Numbered from the stretch's first letter, positions 7,409-16,856 are shown. The stretch: DNA of 64,000 bases from Antarctobacter heliothermus (GCF_002237555.1 NZ_CP022540.1:4659014-4723013), one strand, 5' to 3'. The notes: generated by a model not told the origin, from the sequence alone. Made by a program: numbers and translations.

Positions 7409-8863
7409 ATGACCGGAAGAATACTGATCGTTGATTCGGTCCCCACCAACCGGATCATCTTGCGCGTCAAACTTTCCGCGGCATATTACGAGGTTATTCA
7501 GGCAGATAGCGGTGCGGCGGCGTTGGCCATGCTGCGCCGGACAGCCCCGGATCTTGTCATCACGGCAACTGACCTCCCCGACATGACTGGCCGCGCCCTG
7601 TGTGCCGCGATCCATGACCGCAAGGCCGGTCTGCGAATCCCTGTCGTGATCCTGCATCGTGAGGATGATCCCGGCGAACGTCTGGCGTCACTGGCGGCCG
7701 GGGCGGACGATGTACTCACCTGTCCGGTCAACGATCTTGTGATGCTAGCGCGGTTGCGCTCACTGCTGCGGGCGCGCGACGCAGAGGCGGAACTTCAGCT
7801 GCGCGACGATACGCGCCGCGCGCTTGGTCTGGCCGAACAAGGGGCCGAATTCGTGGCACCCGGGTTGGTCAGACTGGTCTCCCCACCGCGCCTGACCGAA
7901 ACCCGCGCCCTGCAGGACGGGCTGGAGGCGCGTATTTCCGACCGGGTCGAGGTTGTCGACCCCGACGATGCACTGCGTGAACGGACACGCGCGCCCGATG
8001 TCGTCATCGTGGCCGAACCGCCGGGCAGCACTGGTCAGGCGTTGAGCCTGCTGCCGCAACTGCGGGCCAGCCGCGGCACCCGCCACTCTGCGCTGATCTA
8101 CATTGCCCAACCACACCAGCAACGCGAGGCGGCCAGCGCGCTGGACATGGGGGCCAATGATCTGCTTTGCTCCGGGCTCGATCTCGACGAACTGGCCATC
8201 CGCCTGCGCAAACAGATCGACCGCAAGCGGACCAATGACCGGCTGCGCTCCAACATGCAGGACGGATTGCGCGCGGCGGTCTGCGATCCACTCACCGGTC
8301 TATACAACCGGCGCTACGCGGTGCCGCATGTCTCCCGGCTGGCTGACCGCGCTGCGCGGCAGAAACGCCCCTATGCGCTCCTGCTGGCCGATCTCGATTT
8401 CTTCAAGCAGGTGAACGACGATCACGGCCATGCAGCCGGCGATGCCGTGCTGGTCACTCTGGCGCAACGTCTCAAGGACAACCTGCGCGCCGCCGATCTG
8501 ATTTCACGTTGGGGCGGTGAGGAATTCCTTGTCGCCATGCCCGATGCCGACAGCGACGCCGCCAAACGCACAGCCGACCGGTTGTGCCGAATCATGGCAC
8601 GCCAGCCCGTCACCTTACCCGACGGCAATCGTATCACCGTCACCCTGTCTATCGGTGTGGCCATCGGCAAGCCTGCTCAGGAAAACGGACCACTAGACCT
8701 GATCGCTCGTGCGGATGAGGCACTGTATGCCGCAAAACACAAGGGGCGCAACACCGTGGTCATGGCCGATACAGTCCGCCTCATCGGTGCTCCGAAACCC
8801 ACGCACAGCGCGATTTCGGACATCACCGACACCACGACCCCGCGCCGCGCCGGGCTGACCTGA
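7409..8863 (+). CDS. PleD-like REC-REC-GGDEF diguanylate cyclase with degenerate receiver
   Basis: A 484-residue protein with PleD architecture: receiver 1 (about 3-120, RILIVDSVPTNR), a degenerate adaptor receiver (about 150-280) and a GGDEF domain (about 295-455, starting DPLTGLYNRRY). The cyclase looks active: the signature GGEEF is at 369-373 and the I-site RAAD at 360-363. Receiver 1 lacks the phosphorylation residues: the Asp of PleD position 53 is Ala53 (DLVITATDLPDMTG), the acidic pair is D9-S10, and the conserved Lys is Cys105 (DVLTCPVND). Phospho-control like that of Caulobacter PleD is therefore unlikely. I chose the ATG at 7409, preceded by GAGGGGAGG, where homology begins. Confidence 0.9.
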   Translation: MTGRILIVDSVPTNRIILRVKLSAAYYEVIQADSGAAALAMLRRTAPDLVITATDLPDMTGRALCAAIHDRKAGLRIPVVILHREDDPGERLASLAAGADDVLTCPVNDLVMLARLRSLLRARDAEAELQLRDDTRRALGLAEQGAEFVAPGLVRLVSPPRLTETRALQDGLEARISDRVEVVDPDDALRERTRAPDVVIVAEPPGSTGQALSLLPQLRASRGTRHSALIYIAQPHQQREAASALDMGANDLLCSGLDLDELAIRLRKQIDRKRTNDRLRSNMQDGLRAAVCDPLTGLYNRRYAVPHVSRLADRAARQKRPYALLLADLDFFKQVNDDHGHAAGDAVLVTLAQRLKDNLRAADLISRWGGEEFLVAMPDADSDAAKRTADRLCRIMARQPVTLPDGNRITVTLSIGVAIGKPAQENGPLDLIARADEALYAAKHKGRNTVVMADTVRLIGAPKPTHSAISDITDTTTPRRAGLT

Positions 8864-8894
8864 TCGCCAGACCTGCGCGGCGCGGTGGGATCGC

Positions 8895-9437
8895 TCAGTC
8901 GTCTGTAGCCCGTCCGTCCCGGTGGCCGCCCTTACCACCGTCCCGAGAAGAGTCGCGACCGCCGCGTTGGCGCATCTTTTCAAGCTCTTGCTCCAACCGG
9001 TCGGCATAGGCGCGCCGCTCATCCACCGACATCTCGGACAAGAACGTCATCAAAACCTCCTGCCCACGCAGACGCACATCCGCTGCACGGTCACCCTGCG
9101 CGTCCAGCAATGCTTTTAGCGCCGCCGGTTCGAAAGGCTCACCACGCAGCAGCATCAATGCCTGTTGGTAATCCGCCAGATAGGCCGCCCGCATCGTCTT
9201 GCCATCACGCTTGACCGATCGCCACAACGCCCGCCGCAGCTCTCGCTTCTGATCTTCATCAAAGGCACGGGTATAGGGCAGCGCCGGATCACTGCGGTCG
9301 GTACGCGGCACCGCTGGGCCCTTCAGGACCATCCCGCCGATTGCCCCGACAACAGCCAGATTCAACGCGAGGGACGCAAACAGCAACACCCGCAGCCAGC
9401 GCCCCGGCTTGCCCTTCTTTTCCACCTCAGCAGCCAT
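8895..9437 (-). CDS. Periplasmic heavy-metal sensor / Spy-CpxP-like protein
   Basis: A 180-residue protein with one N-terminal membrane segment (about 17-38, LLFASLALNLAVVGAIGGMV) and a helical periplasmic region. The stretch from ALPYTRAFDEDQKRELRRAL to EVLMTFLSEMSVDERRAY has the spacing of the ZraP/CpxP/Spy-type periplasmic heavy-metal sensor family, which act as chaperones or metal-sensing regulators. The C-terminus is a charged, Gly/Asp/Arg/His-rich tail that could bind metal. It is the last gene of the EF-hand, sigma, membrane-protein operon, three bases after the preceding stop, and so probably belongs to an envelope-stress response. Confidence 0.75.
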   Translation of the reverse strand: MAAEVEKKGKPGRWLRVLLFASLALNLAVVGAIGGMVLKGPAVPRTDRSDPALPYTRAFDEDQKRELRRALWRSVKRDGKTMRAAYLADYQQALMLLRGEPFEPAALKALLDAQGDRAADVRLRGQEVLMTFLSEMSVDERRAYADRLEQELEKMRQRGGRDSSRDGGKGGHRDGRATDD

Positions 9438-9440
9438 TCA

Positions 9441-9842
9441 TCACCCTTCCATCAGCGCAAGATCAAAGCTGCTCAGCGGATCGACCCCAATAGTCCCCAA
9501 CGCGGCTGCATCGCCGCCCCAGAAAATCGTCAGCCCGTCCGGCGGGCTGACCCCGATCCAGATTCCTGCGGCGCAGGCCGTGGCCAAACCGGCCATCCCG
9601 GCCCATCCGCCCAGCGCGTCGCGCAATTGGCGCAACACCCCGATTGGGCTTGGGGCCGCCCGGCTCGGAACACCGCTACGCACCGCAGGCTGTTCGGCCA
9701 GCGCCTGCGCCTCGATCCGGGCAAGGAAATCGCCTCCGGGCTGCGGAGGCTCTGCCCGCGCATCCGCAAAAAACGACTCTAGCCCGGCGGCATCGGTCCC
9801 GACCTGAAACAGGTCGCCTTTGGTGTCCTTGCGCTCAGTCAT
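9441..9842 (-). CDS. Small membrane protein, putative anti-sigma factor
   Basis: A 133-residue protein with no family I recognise. The N-terminal half (about 1-75) is soluble and charged. A single hydrophobic segment (about 80-100, GWAGMAGLATACAAGIWIGV) is followed by a short, probably periplasmic tail. This topology, with the start codon eight bases inside the end of the ECF sigma-factor gene, is what one expects of a membrane-anchored anti-sigma factor. I see no zinc-binding HxxxCxxC motif, so it is not a ZAS-type anti-sigma. An in-frame ATG 21 bases upstream is an alternative start. Confidence 0.6.
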   Translation of the reverse strand: MTERKDTKGDLFQVGTDAAGLESFFADARAEPPQPGGDFLARIEAQALAEQPAVRSGVPSRAAPSPIGVLRQLRDALGGWAGMAGLATACAAGIWIGVSPPDGLTIFWGGDAAALGTIGVDPLSSFDLALMEG

Positions 9843-10464
9843 CGCCTTCGTATCCCAACTCATCGCGCCGCCCGATCAGCGCCGCTTCCAATGCCCGCTT
9901 GCCCCGCGCCACCAAACTTTCGACCGCGCGTGGCCCGATGTCCATGATCTCGGCAATTTCAGGGTTCGCCAGCCCCTCGATATGCCGCAGGATCACCGCC
10001 TGACGCTGGCGGTCGGGCAATTGGTCCAGCGCCCGTTGCAGCGCCTCGGCACGGGCCTGCTGTTGCATCCCCATCGCCGCCGACGGCGCCTCGTCCTCAG
10101 GTTCCGGAACCGAATCCAGATCCGGCCCGCTGCGCCGACGCCGAATGCGATCGATGCACAGGTTGGCCGTCACCCGGTACAACCAGGTCGTGACCTTGGC
10201 CTCGCCCATGCGCCAGCCCGGTGCCGCGCGCCATAGCCGCAACAGCGCCTCTTGCGCCACGTCCTCGGCCTCGGCCCGGTCGCCGCCCAGCATCCGCATG
10301 GCATGGCCAAAGACACGCGGAGTCAACCGCTGCGTCAACGTCCGCGCCGCTGTGGCGTCGCCGGCCGCATAGGCCGCCAGCAGATCCTCATCCGCAACTG
10401 CGCTCATGGCTTCAAAGGGCATGTCCCATCCATCGTTACGCGCTACCCCGGCTTGGCCCCGCAT
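9835..10464 (-). CDS. ECF-type RNA polymerase sigma factor
   Basis: A 209-residue sigma-70 family protein with region 2 (about 22-115: DEDLLAAYAAGD, DAEDVAQEALLRLWRAAPGW with the usual D-x-AQE-core, then TTWLYRVTANLCIDRIRRRR) and region 4 (about 135-190: LDQLPDRQRQAVILRHIEGLANPEIAEIMDIG, ending VESLVARGKRAL). There is no region 3, typical of the extracytoplasmic-function group. The ATG at 10464 has GGAG seven bases upstream; a shorter start at 10422 is possible. It is followed with overlap by a putative anti-sigma gene and preceded 42 bases upstream by an EF-hand protein gene on the same strand. Confidence 0.9.
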   Translation of the reverse strand: MRGQAGVARNDGWDMPFEAMSAVADEDLLAAYAAGDATAARTLTQRLTPRVFGHAMRMLGGDRAEAEDVAQEALLRLWRAAPGWRMGEAKVTTWLYRVTANLCIDRIRRRRSGPDLDSVPEPEDEAPSAAMGMQQQARAEALQRALDQLPDRQRQAVILRHIEGLANPEIAEIMDIGPRAVESLVARGKRALEAALIGRRDELGYEGDD

Positions 10465-10506
10465 GCAACGCTCCGGGCGGCGGAAACCGCCGCCCGGATG
10501 TCAGTG

Positions 10507-11076
10507 TCAACCTTCGTCCGACATGTCAGGCGCGCCGAAGAACGGGAACCCGAAGCCGTGACCACCGCGATGTCCGCGCTCACCATGCTCACCGCGCTTG
10601 CCGCCGGACCGATGTTTGCCACCGTCCCGCATCTTGCCGTGCGCCTGCTGCATTTCTTCCAGCGTCAGCGCACCGTCATTGTCTGCGTCAAGCCGGTCAA
10701 ACATCGCTTCGGGCCCACGTTTGGGGCCAGCAGCGGCGATTTCCTCGGCGCTCAGCAGACCGTCGTCGTTCTGGTCAAGACGCTCGACCATCTTTTGTGT
10801 CCGGGCAAGACGGCGTGCGTCCCGCGCACCGGCCAGTTCATCTTGCGACAGTTTGCCGTCGCCATCGGTATCGACCGCTTCGAAACGCGCCGTCTTAAAG
10901 GCGTCCATCTCGTCCTTGGTGATCTTGCCATCCTTGTTGGCGTCGACCTGTTCAAACATCTTTTCCATGCCAGCGCCGCGCGGACCACGATCGTCCTTGC
11001 CTTGTGCCGTGGCGATACCTGCGGTGCCCATCACGACGACCAGTGCGCCGGTGACCCAAAGTGCAGATCTGTTCAT
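10507..11076 (-). CDS. Exported EF-hand calcium-binding protein
   Basis: A 189-residue protein with a signal peptide (MNRSALWVTGALVVVMGTAG, cleavage near ATAQG) and four EF-hand loops of 12 residues: DANKDGKITKDE, DTDGDGKLSQDE, DQNDDGLLSAEE and DADNDGALTLEE. Each has Asp at positions 1, 3 and 5 (or Asn) and Glu at 12, so all should bind Ca2+. The C-terminus is rich in Gly, His, Arg and Lys and ends in a Phe/Gly segment. As the first gene of the ECF sigma operon it may be a periplasmic calcium or metal buffer, or the sensing component of that system. Confidence 0.85.
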   Translation of the reverse strand: MNRSALWVTGALVVVMGTAGIATAQGKDDRGPRGAGMEKMFEQVDANKDGKITKDEMDAFKTARFEAVDTDGDGKLSQDELAGARDARRLARTQKMVERLDQNDDGLLSAEEIAAAGPKRGPEAMFDRLDADNDGALTLEEMQQAHGKMRDGGKHRSGGKRGEHGERGHRGGHGFGFPFFGAPDMSDEG

Positions 11077-11291
11077 GTCTTTTCCTTCCAGAGGTTGTCT
11101 CGGTTTTCCGAGCCGCCATTCCTCGGGCGTCTCTGCAAACTATCACGGGCCATCCCGGCACTTCCGTCGGAAAAAATTTCTCGTTTCCTTCACGCCCCCG
11201 TGATCTGTGACATCCGGACGCAAGGACGTTTTGCACCCTACCGACGGACCGCATCGACGGTCATCTTGTGGTGCTAAACGCGAGGTCGAGT

Positions 11292-11681
11292 ATGGACAAC
11301 ATTCAAGAAAACAAGGGCACGGACATCTTTTGGCCGACCCTTTGGCGTGGCTGGCGGCGTCGGTGCCCCAGTTGTGGCACCGGGCATATGCTGACGGGCT
11401 ATCTAACCGTGCGCGACAGTTGCCCGGTCTGCCGTGAGGAATTGCATCATCACCGCGCCGACGACGGCCCCGCCTATATGACAATCCTGATCGTCGGGCA
11501 TCTCATGGCGCCGCTGTTGTTGGTGGTCTTTACCACCTTCCGGCCCGATCCACTGGTGCTGTTCACGATCTTTGCCGTTGGCTGCGTCGCGCTCTCGCTC
11601 TATCTTCTGCCTCGATTGAAAGGGGCGATTGTGGCGTTTCAGTGGGTCCGGGGGATGCACGGCTTCCCGCCCCGGATCTGA
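11292..11681 (+). CDS. DUF983 zinc-ribbon membrane protein
   Basis: A 129-residue protein. The N-terminal zinc ribbon has CPSCGTGHML followed by CPVCREEL, four Cys in two CxxC pairs. Two membrane segments follow (about 65-85, TILIVGHLMAPLLLVVF, and about 92-112, VLFTIFAVGCVALSLYLLP). This is the DUF983 family, common in alphaproteobacteria and often near cytochrome-oxidase or Nudix genes; its biochemical role is not established. I chose the ATG at 11292, giving MDNIQENKG. It is ten bases upstream of the Nudix gene and likely co-transcribed. Confidence 0.82.
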   Translation: MDNIQENKGTDIFWPTLWRGWRRRCPSCGTGHMLTGYLTVRDSCPVCREELHHHRADDGPAYMTILIVGHLMAPLLLVVFTTFRPDPLVLFTIFAVGCVALSLYLLPRLKGAIVAFQWVRGMHGFPPRI

Positions 11682-11690
11682 GGGGCCGAC

Positions 11691-12422
11691 ATGACCGGAA
11701 CGACGAAAAACCAAACCGCCGCGAACCCCATCGACAAGACCGCATTGCGCGATGCCGCCACCGTTGTTGTTCTGCGTGACAGGGCAACGCGCCCGCGCGT
11801 CCTGATGGGGCAGCGCGGGGCCAAGGCGGCGTTCATGCCGAACAAGTTCGTCTTTCCCGGCGGCGCGGTTGATGCTCAGGACGCGGCAATTCCGCTGGCC
11901 CGTCCGCTGTCCGCGCTGTGCGCCGCCCGCCTGACCGAGGATGCGACCCCCCGGATCGCTCCGGCACTGGCCGTCGCGGCGGTGCGTGAACTGTGGGAAG
12001 AAACCGGCCAGATCCTTGGCGTTCCGGCCCCTTGGCCTGATGCCATCCCAGACGATTGGTTAAAATTCGCGGACACCGGGCACCGTCCTTCTGCCGAGCC
12101 GCTGCAATTCATCTTTCGCGCGATCACTCCTCCGGGTCGTCCGCGCCGGTTTGACGCCCGCTTTTTCCTGCTCGACGCGGATGAACTGGCCTCGGATCCC
12201 GATGATTTCGATGGGGCCGCGGATGAGCTGTCGCATCTGCAATGGATCGCCGTGGATGAGATCCGGCACTATGATCTGCCTTTCATCACAGAGGTGGTGC
12301 TGGCAGAGGTCGCCGCCCGTGCGACGGACCAGACGCCGCCAACCACTGTCCCCTTTTTCCGCAACGACGACGAGGCCAGCCTGTTTTTACGCCTGCGCGG
12401 CGTCGAAATGCGCGAGGACTAG
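11691..12422 (+). CDS. Nudix hydrolase (NUDT7/NUDT19-like)
   Basis: A 243-residue Nudix protein. It opens AATVVVLRD, continues MPNKFVFPGGAVDAQD, and has the helix signature AVRELWEETGQILG, in which REL-EE-G supplies the metal-binding glutamates. The Gly-rich start and the REL helix are separated by an insertion of about 45 residues, as in the larger NUDT7/NUDT19-type enzymes that hydrolyse CoA derivatives or other nucleotide diphosphates. The substrate cannot be assigned from sequence. It probably forms an operon with the upstream DUF983 gene; the alpha/beta hydrolase gene starts 48 bp downstream. Confidence 0.85.
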   Translation: MTGTTKNQTAANPIDKTALRDAATVVVLRDRATRPRVLMGQRGAKAAFMPNKFVFPGGAVDAQDAAIPLARPLSALCAARLTEDATPRIAPALAVAAVRELWEETGQILGVPAPWPDAIPDDWLKFADTGHRPSAEPLQFIFRAITPPGRPRRFDARFFLLDADELASDPDDFDGAADELSHLQWIAVDEIRHYDLPFITEVVLAEVAARATDQTPPTTVPFFRNDDEASLFLRLRGVEMRED

Positions 12423-12470
12423 GCACGCGCGCCTCTGGCCCTTGGGCGCGCGGCACCGTATGACACCCCC

Positions 12471-13238
12471 ATGTTGAACACGATTTCCCATGGCACTTCT
12501 GGCCCGACTCCGCTGATCATCGTCCACGGCCTGTATGGCTCTGGTCGCAACTGGGGCGTGATCGCCAAACGCTTGTCCGAAGACCGCCATGTCCTGACCC
12601 CTGACATGCGCAACCACGGCGACAGCCCGCACACCGATAGCCACAGCTATCCCGATCTGGCCGCCGATCTGGCAGAGTTGATCGACGCCCACGGCGGGCG
12701 GGCGCATGTGGTGGGCCATTCGATGGGCGGCAAGGCGGCGATGACCCTCGCGCTGCAGCATCCCGGAAAACTGGCCTCGCTGCTGGTCGCCGACATTGCC
12801 CCCGTCGCCTACACCCACAGCCAGATCCAGTTCATCGAGGCAATGCGCGCCGTCGATCTGTCACAGGTCGAAAAACGCTCGGACGCGGTGGCGCAACTGG
12901 CCGAACATGTGCCCGACAAGGCGCTGCAAAGCTTCTTTACCCAGTCACTCGACCTTCAGAACAAGCGCTGGAAGTTAAACCTGGACACGCTGGCCGCCGA
13001 GATGCCCAAGATCATCGGTTTCCCCGAAGTGAGCGGCAGCTACGATGGCCCCACGCTGTTCCTCTCTGGTGGGCAGTCCGACTATGTCCTGCCCGAACAC
13101 CGGGACCGCATCCGCACGCTGTTCCCCAAGGCGCGCTATGCCAAGATACCCAAGGCCGGGCACTGGCTGCACGCGGACGATCCGCGCGGATTCGAGGCGT
13201 CAGTGCGGGCCTTCCTTGATCATGTGGACCCTGTGTAG
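12471..13238 (+). CDS. Alpha/beta hydrolase (YbfF-type esterase)
   Basis: A 255-residue alpha/beta-hydrolase. The oxyanion-loop motif is VHGLYGSGRNWG, the nucleophile elbow GHSMGGKAAM (Ser near residue 85), a late acid lies in the region FLSGGQSDYV, and the catalytic His is in KAGHWLHADDP. The overall pattern (NHGDSPHTDSHSY, VADIAPVAY) matches the YbfF/ABHD11-like esterase group, which hydrolyses short acyl or acyl-CoA esters. It has no signal peptide, so it is cytoplasmic. Confidence 0.87.
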   Translation: MLNTISHGTSGPTPLIIVHGLYGSGRNWGVIAKRLSEDRHVLTPDMRNHGDSPHTDSHSYPDLAADLAELIDAHGGRAHVVGHSMGGKAAMTLALQHPGKLASLLVADIAPVAYTHSQIQFIEAMRAVDLSQVEKRSDAVAQLAEHVPDKALQSFFTQSLDLQNKRWKLNLDTLAAEMPKIIGFPEVSGSYDGPTLFLSGGQSDYVLPEHRDRIRTLFPKARYAKIPKAGHWLHADDPRGFEASVRAFLDHVDPV

Positions 13239-13455
13239 GGGGCCATTTACCCCGCCGCCCCGTTTCCCGCAGACATGCGCTTGGCCTGTGCATGGGCTGT
13301 GCATCCACCACACCGCCCAGCCGATTCAGGATTTCCGAAACTACACGTTTTCCTTCTGAAAACCGCCGCTTGTCCATTTACAGACCATGCCGCAACGGCA
13401 TTCTGGCCCCATGCCACACGTCACACACGCGATGGCGCGCCCGGGGCGTGCGCTG

Positions 13456-14421
13456 TCAGCCTTCCATGACCCTCAGCTCGCCTTCCAACCAAGGCAACTG
13501 CGTCAGCGCGGGGGCAATCACCATGTCTGTCACCAGCATCCGCATGGTGCGCGCTACGTCGCGCGGCACCCGGTCGGCCCAGTCGGTGCCAGCAAACAGC
13601 GAAATGGTCCGCGAAAAGGGTTTGAACGGCACGGGATGCGCCTCCATCTGATCGTGGTAGCGCCCCGCGCGCATGTAGCCCAAGGGTGTGGTGATCGCCC
13701 ACCCCATGCCGCGCGACGCCAGCGTCATCAGCGACAGATGCGCGCCAATCTCGAACCGTTCGGCAAAGGCCAGCTTTTGCCGCGCCAGATGTGCCTCGAT
13801 CTGGCGACCGATCATCTGCGCCCGATCATACCGCAGGATCGGCAGGCTCTGCATCAGCGGCTCTACGCCGCCGGCCGCCTCTGCAGCCCCCTTGGCGCAG
13901 ACAAGGATATAAGGGTCGCGGACCAAAGGATACTCCACGATACCGTCGATCACCTCACCGCTGCTGGCAGCGATCGCAAGGTGCAGGCGGCGCGCCTTGA
14001 TTTCGGCCGAAATCTCATGACTGGGGGCCGTGATCAGCTTGAACCGGCACCGGGTCATGCTGTCGGCCAATATCGTGACAAGGCGCGGCGTCAGATCATT
14101 GTCGAAATCGTCGATCACCCCCAGACTGAGGGTCGACAGATGGGTCAGGTCCATCACCGTCAGTTCATTCTGCGCCAGCCGCAATTGCCGCAGCACCGCC
14201 TGCGTGCGCAGCAGGAACGACCGTCCCGCCGGGGTCACCCGCATCGGGCGGCGTCCATGATCGACCAGATCAACACCCAGCGCGCTTTCCAGATTGCGCA
14301 TCTGCTGGCTGACCGCTGGCTGGCTCAACCCGGTCACTTCGGCGGCCTTCGCCACGGACCCGCTCTCCGCCAAGGCCTCAAAAACCTCAAGGCCCCGAAG
14401 CGTCACGCCTTTCATCAACAT
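13456..14421 (-). CDS. LysR-family regulator divergent from the sulfonate-catabolism genes
   Basis: A 321-residue LysR-type regulator. An N-terminal winged HTH (LRGLEVFEALAESGSVAKAA, then TGLSQPAVSQQMRNLE) is followed by a LysR substrate-binding domain. I placed the start at 14421 (MLMKGVTLRG); the longer frame to 14472 adds a Cys-rich stretch not typical of the family and would reach into the intergenic promoter. It is divergent from hpsN with only 65 bp between the starts, so it very likely controls hpsN-cuyA and its own expression from that region, with a sulfonate or its product as the likely effector. Confidence 0.85.
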   Translation of the reverse strand: MLMKGVTLRGLEVFEALAESGSVAKAAEVTGLSQPAVSQQMRNLESALGVDLVDHGRRPMRVTPAGRSFLLRTQAVLRQLRLAQNELTVMDLTHLSTLSLGVIDDFDNDLTPRLVTILADSMTRCRFKLITAPSHEISAEIKARRLHLAIAASSGEVIDGIVEYPLVRDPYILVCAKGAAEAAGGVEPLMQSLPILRYDRAQMIGRQIEAHLARQKLAFAERFEIGAHLSLMTLASRGMGWAITTPLGYMRAGRYHDQMEAHPVPFKPFSRTISLFAGTDWADRVPRDVARTMRMLVTDMVIAPALTQLPWLEGELRVMEG

Positions 14422-14486
14422 CGCACACTCCCCGCAGCCACAGTTTCCGTTTTTGTGAAGATACACCCCCACGTCAAGGAAAACGC

Positions 14487-15800
14487 ATGCCTCGCCTGAT
14501 CAAATCCGCCCCCGGCCTGCCCCCCGCCGCGCTGGCCGATGTCGCCGACACCGTGCAGGTTATGCTTGCCCGCCTGAAAACAGGGGGAGAAGACACCGCG
14601 CGCGACTATGCCCAACGGCTGGATGGCTGGACCGGCGAGATTGTCGTGCCCCCCGAGCAGGCACAGAAGGCGGGGAAAGACCTTTCCGATGCGCTGAAAC
14701 AGGCGCTGGACTATGCGCATGACAACATCCGGCGCTTTGCGCAGGCCCAGCGCGCCTCGCTGCGCGATATCGAGATCGAACTGCACCCCGGCCTTGTCGC
14801 GGGGCAGTCCAGCCTGCCGGTCGGCGCGGCGGGCTGCTATGTGCCGGGCGGACGCTATGCGCACATCGCCTCGGCACTGATGACCATCGCGACCGCCCGC
14901 GCCGCAGGTGTGCCGCATATCACCGCCTGCGCGCCGCCACGCCGCGCGCCAGACGGCACCGCTCAGGGCATTGACCCGGCGACGCTCTACACCATGCATC
15001 TGGCCGGGGCGGACACGATCCTGTGCCTTGGCGGCGTACAGGGCATTGCCGCCATGTCCTATGGCCTGTTCGGCGCACCGCCAGCCGACGTGCTGGCCGG
15101 TCCCGGCAACGCCTATGTGGCCGAGGCCAAGCGCCAGTTGTTCGGCCCCGTGGGCATCGACATGTTCGCCGGGCCCACGGACGTGCTGATCCTCGCCGAT
15201 GCCACCGCTGACCCGGCGCTGGTCGCGCTCGATCTGGCCGGTCAGGCCGAACACGGGCCCACATCGCCCTGCTGGCTGATCACCGATCACGAACCGCTGG
15301 CGCGCCGTGTCGCCGACCTGATGCCGGAAACCTGCGCCCGCATAGATGGCGAAAACGGCGCGACCGCGCGGGCCGCATGGGACGCAATGGGTGAGATCAT
15401 CCTGTGCAACAGCCGCGAGGAAATGGCCGCCGAATCGGACCGCTACGCGCCCGAGCATCTGCACGTTCAATGCACCGATCTGCCGTGGTGGCAGGCCCGC
15501 CTGACCGCCTATGGCTCACTGTTTCTGGGGGCCGACACCACTGTGGCCTTTGGCGACAAAGCATCCGGTCCCAACCATGTGCTGCCCACCGGCGGCGCGG
15601 CGCGCTATACCGGCGGGCTGTCGGTGCACAAGTTCCTGAAAACCGTCACATGGCAACGCGCCACGCCCGAGGCGCTGCCCGCGCTGGCCCGCGCCACCTC
15701 TGTCATTTCCCGCGCCGAAGGCATGACCGGCCACGCCTTGACGGCAGAAGCCCGCCTTGCCACCCTGACCCCTCGCGCCTGTGTCGCCAACGAAAGCTGA
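14487..15800 (+). CDS. hpsN: Sulfopropanediol (DHPS) 3-dehydrogenase, HisD family
   Basis: A 437-residue protein of the histidinol-dehydrogenase fold. It has the family landmarks [38 protein letters not shown] and [12 protein letters not shown], and a catalytic Glu-His pair in YAPEHLHV. The Gln-rich zinc segment reads [15 protein letters not shown], and the C-terminal part [21 protein letters not shown] matches HpsN rather than histidine-pathway HisD. HpsN oxidises (R)-2,3-dihydroxypropane-1-sulfonate to sulfolactate with NAD+. There are no his genes nearby; the next gene is cysteate sulfo-lyase, which supports the sulfonate role. Confidence 0.83.
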   Translation: MPRLIKSAPGLPPAALADVADTVQVMLARLKTGGEDTARDYAQRLDGWTGEIVVPPEQAQKAGKDLSDALKQALDYAHDNIRRFAQAQRASLRDIEIELHPGLVAGQSSLPVGAAGCYVPGGRYAHIASALMTIATARAAGVPHITACAPPRRAPDGTAQGIDPATLYTMHLAGADTILCLGGVQGIAAMSYGLFGAPPADVLAGPGNAYVAEAKRQLFGPVGIDMFAGPTDVLILADATADPALVALDLAGQAEHGPTSPCWLITDHEPLARRVADLMPETCARIDGENGATARAAWDAMGEIILCNSREEMAAESDRYAPEHLHVQCTDLPWWQARLTAYGSLFLGADTTVAFGDKASGPNHVLPTGGAARYTGGLSVHKFLKTVTWQRATPEALPALARATSVISRAEGMTGHALTAEARLATLTPRACVANES

Positions 15801-15805
15801 TCTTC

Positions 15806-16816
15806 ATGAACCTTGCCAAATTCCCCCGTGTCCGGCTGGCACACCTTCCCACACCGCTTGAACCGATGCCGCGCCTGTCCGAACTGCTGGGCGGCCCGGA
15901 AATCTGGATCAAGCGAGACGACTGCACCGGCCTTTCGACCGGCGGCAACAAGACCCGCAAGCTGGAATTCCTCATGGCCGAGGCCATGGATCAGGGCGCG
16001 GACATCGTCCTGACCCAAGGCGCGACGCAATCCAACCACGCCCGCCAGACGGCGGCGGCGGCGGCGAAACTGGGGCTGGAGTGTCATATCCTGCTGGAGG
16101 ACCGCACCGGCTACAACCACGAGAACTATCGCTATAACGGCAACGTCCTGCTGGACGTGCTGCACGGTGCGTCGATCGAACATCGTGGCCCCGATCTGGA
16201 CATGAACGCCGAGATGGAGGCCGTCGCCGACCAGATGCGCACCAAAGGCCGCAAGCCCTATACCATCCCCGGCGGCGGCTCGAACGCCACCGGCGCGCTT
16301 GGTTACGTCAACTGCGCGCTGGAGATGCTGAACCAGTTTGTCGAGATGGACCTAAAGGTGGATCACATCGTCCACGCCACCGGGTCGGCCGGGACACAGG
16401 CCGGGCTGATCACCGGGCTCAAGGCGATGAATGCACAAATCCCCCTGCTGGGCATCGGCGTGCGCGCACCCAAACCCAAGCAAGAGGAAAACGTCTACAA
16501 CCTTGCCGTCAAAACTGCGGAAAAGCTGGGCTGCCCCGGCGTGGTGTCGCGTGAGGACGTTGTTGCCAACACCGACTACGTCGGCCCCGGCTATGGCATC
16601 CCCGCCGAATCGACGCTGGAGGCGATCGACATCTTTGCCCGGACAGAGGCAATCCTGCTTGACCCGGTCTATTCCGCCAAAGGCGCGGCCGGGCTGATCG
16701 ATCTCATCCGCAAAGGCCATTTCAAAAGCCATGAACGCGTGGTCTTTCTACACACCGGCGGCGCCATCGGGCTGACCGGCTACACCCATGCCTTTGACGT
16801 GAAATCGCGCGCATGA
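15806..16816 (+). CDS. cuyA: L-cysteate sulfo-lyase (D-cysteine desulfhydrase family)
   Basis: A 336-residue PLP-dependent enzyme of the ACC-deaminase/D-cysteine desulfhydrase fold. The PLP lysine is Lys49 in [15 protein letters not shown], with the substrate-binding [18 protein letters not shown] and the glycine loop [11 protein letters not shown]. The sequence closely follows CuyA of Roseobacter-group bacteria, which splits L-cysteate into pyruvate, ammonium and sulfite. It starts five bases after hpsN, so they form one operon, and a racemase-family gene follows. Some homologues are annotated as D-cysteine desulfhydrase, but the hpsN context favours cysteate. Confidence 0.85.
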   Translation: MNLAKFPRVRLAHLPTPLEPMPRLSELLGGPEIWIKRDDCTGLSTGGNKTRKLEFLMAEAMDQGADIVLTQGATQSNHARQTAAAAAKLGLECHILLEDRTGYNHENYRYNGNVLLDVLHGASIEHRGPDLDMNAEMEAVADQMRTKGRKPYTIPGGGSNATGALGYVNCALEMLNQFVEMDLKVDHIVHATGSAGTQAGLITGLKAMNAQIPLLGIGVRAPKPKQEENVYNLAVKTAEKLGCPGVVSREDVVANTDYVGPGYGIPAESTLEAIDIFARTEAILLDPVYSAKGAAGLIDLIRKGHFKSHERVVFLHTGGAIGLTGYTHAFDVKSRA

Positions 16817-16856
16817 CCCGTGCCCGCTGTATCAGTGCCATCCCGCAGAGGGCGGC

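Noticed and set aside
14487..15800. Annotation of this gene as histidinol dehydrogenase hisD
   Set aside because: No his genes are near, the C-terminal segments match HpsN, and the next gene in the operon is cysteate sulfo-lyase.
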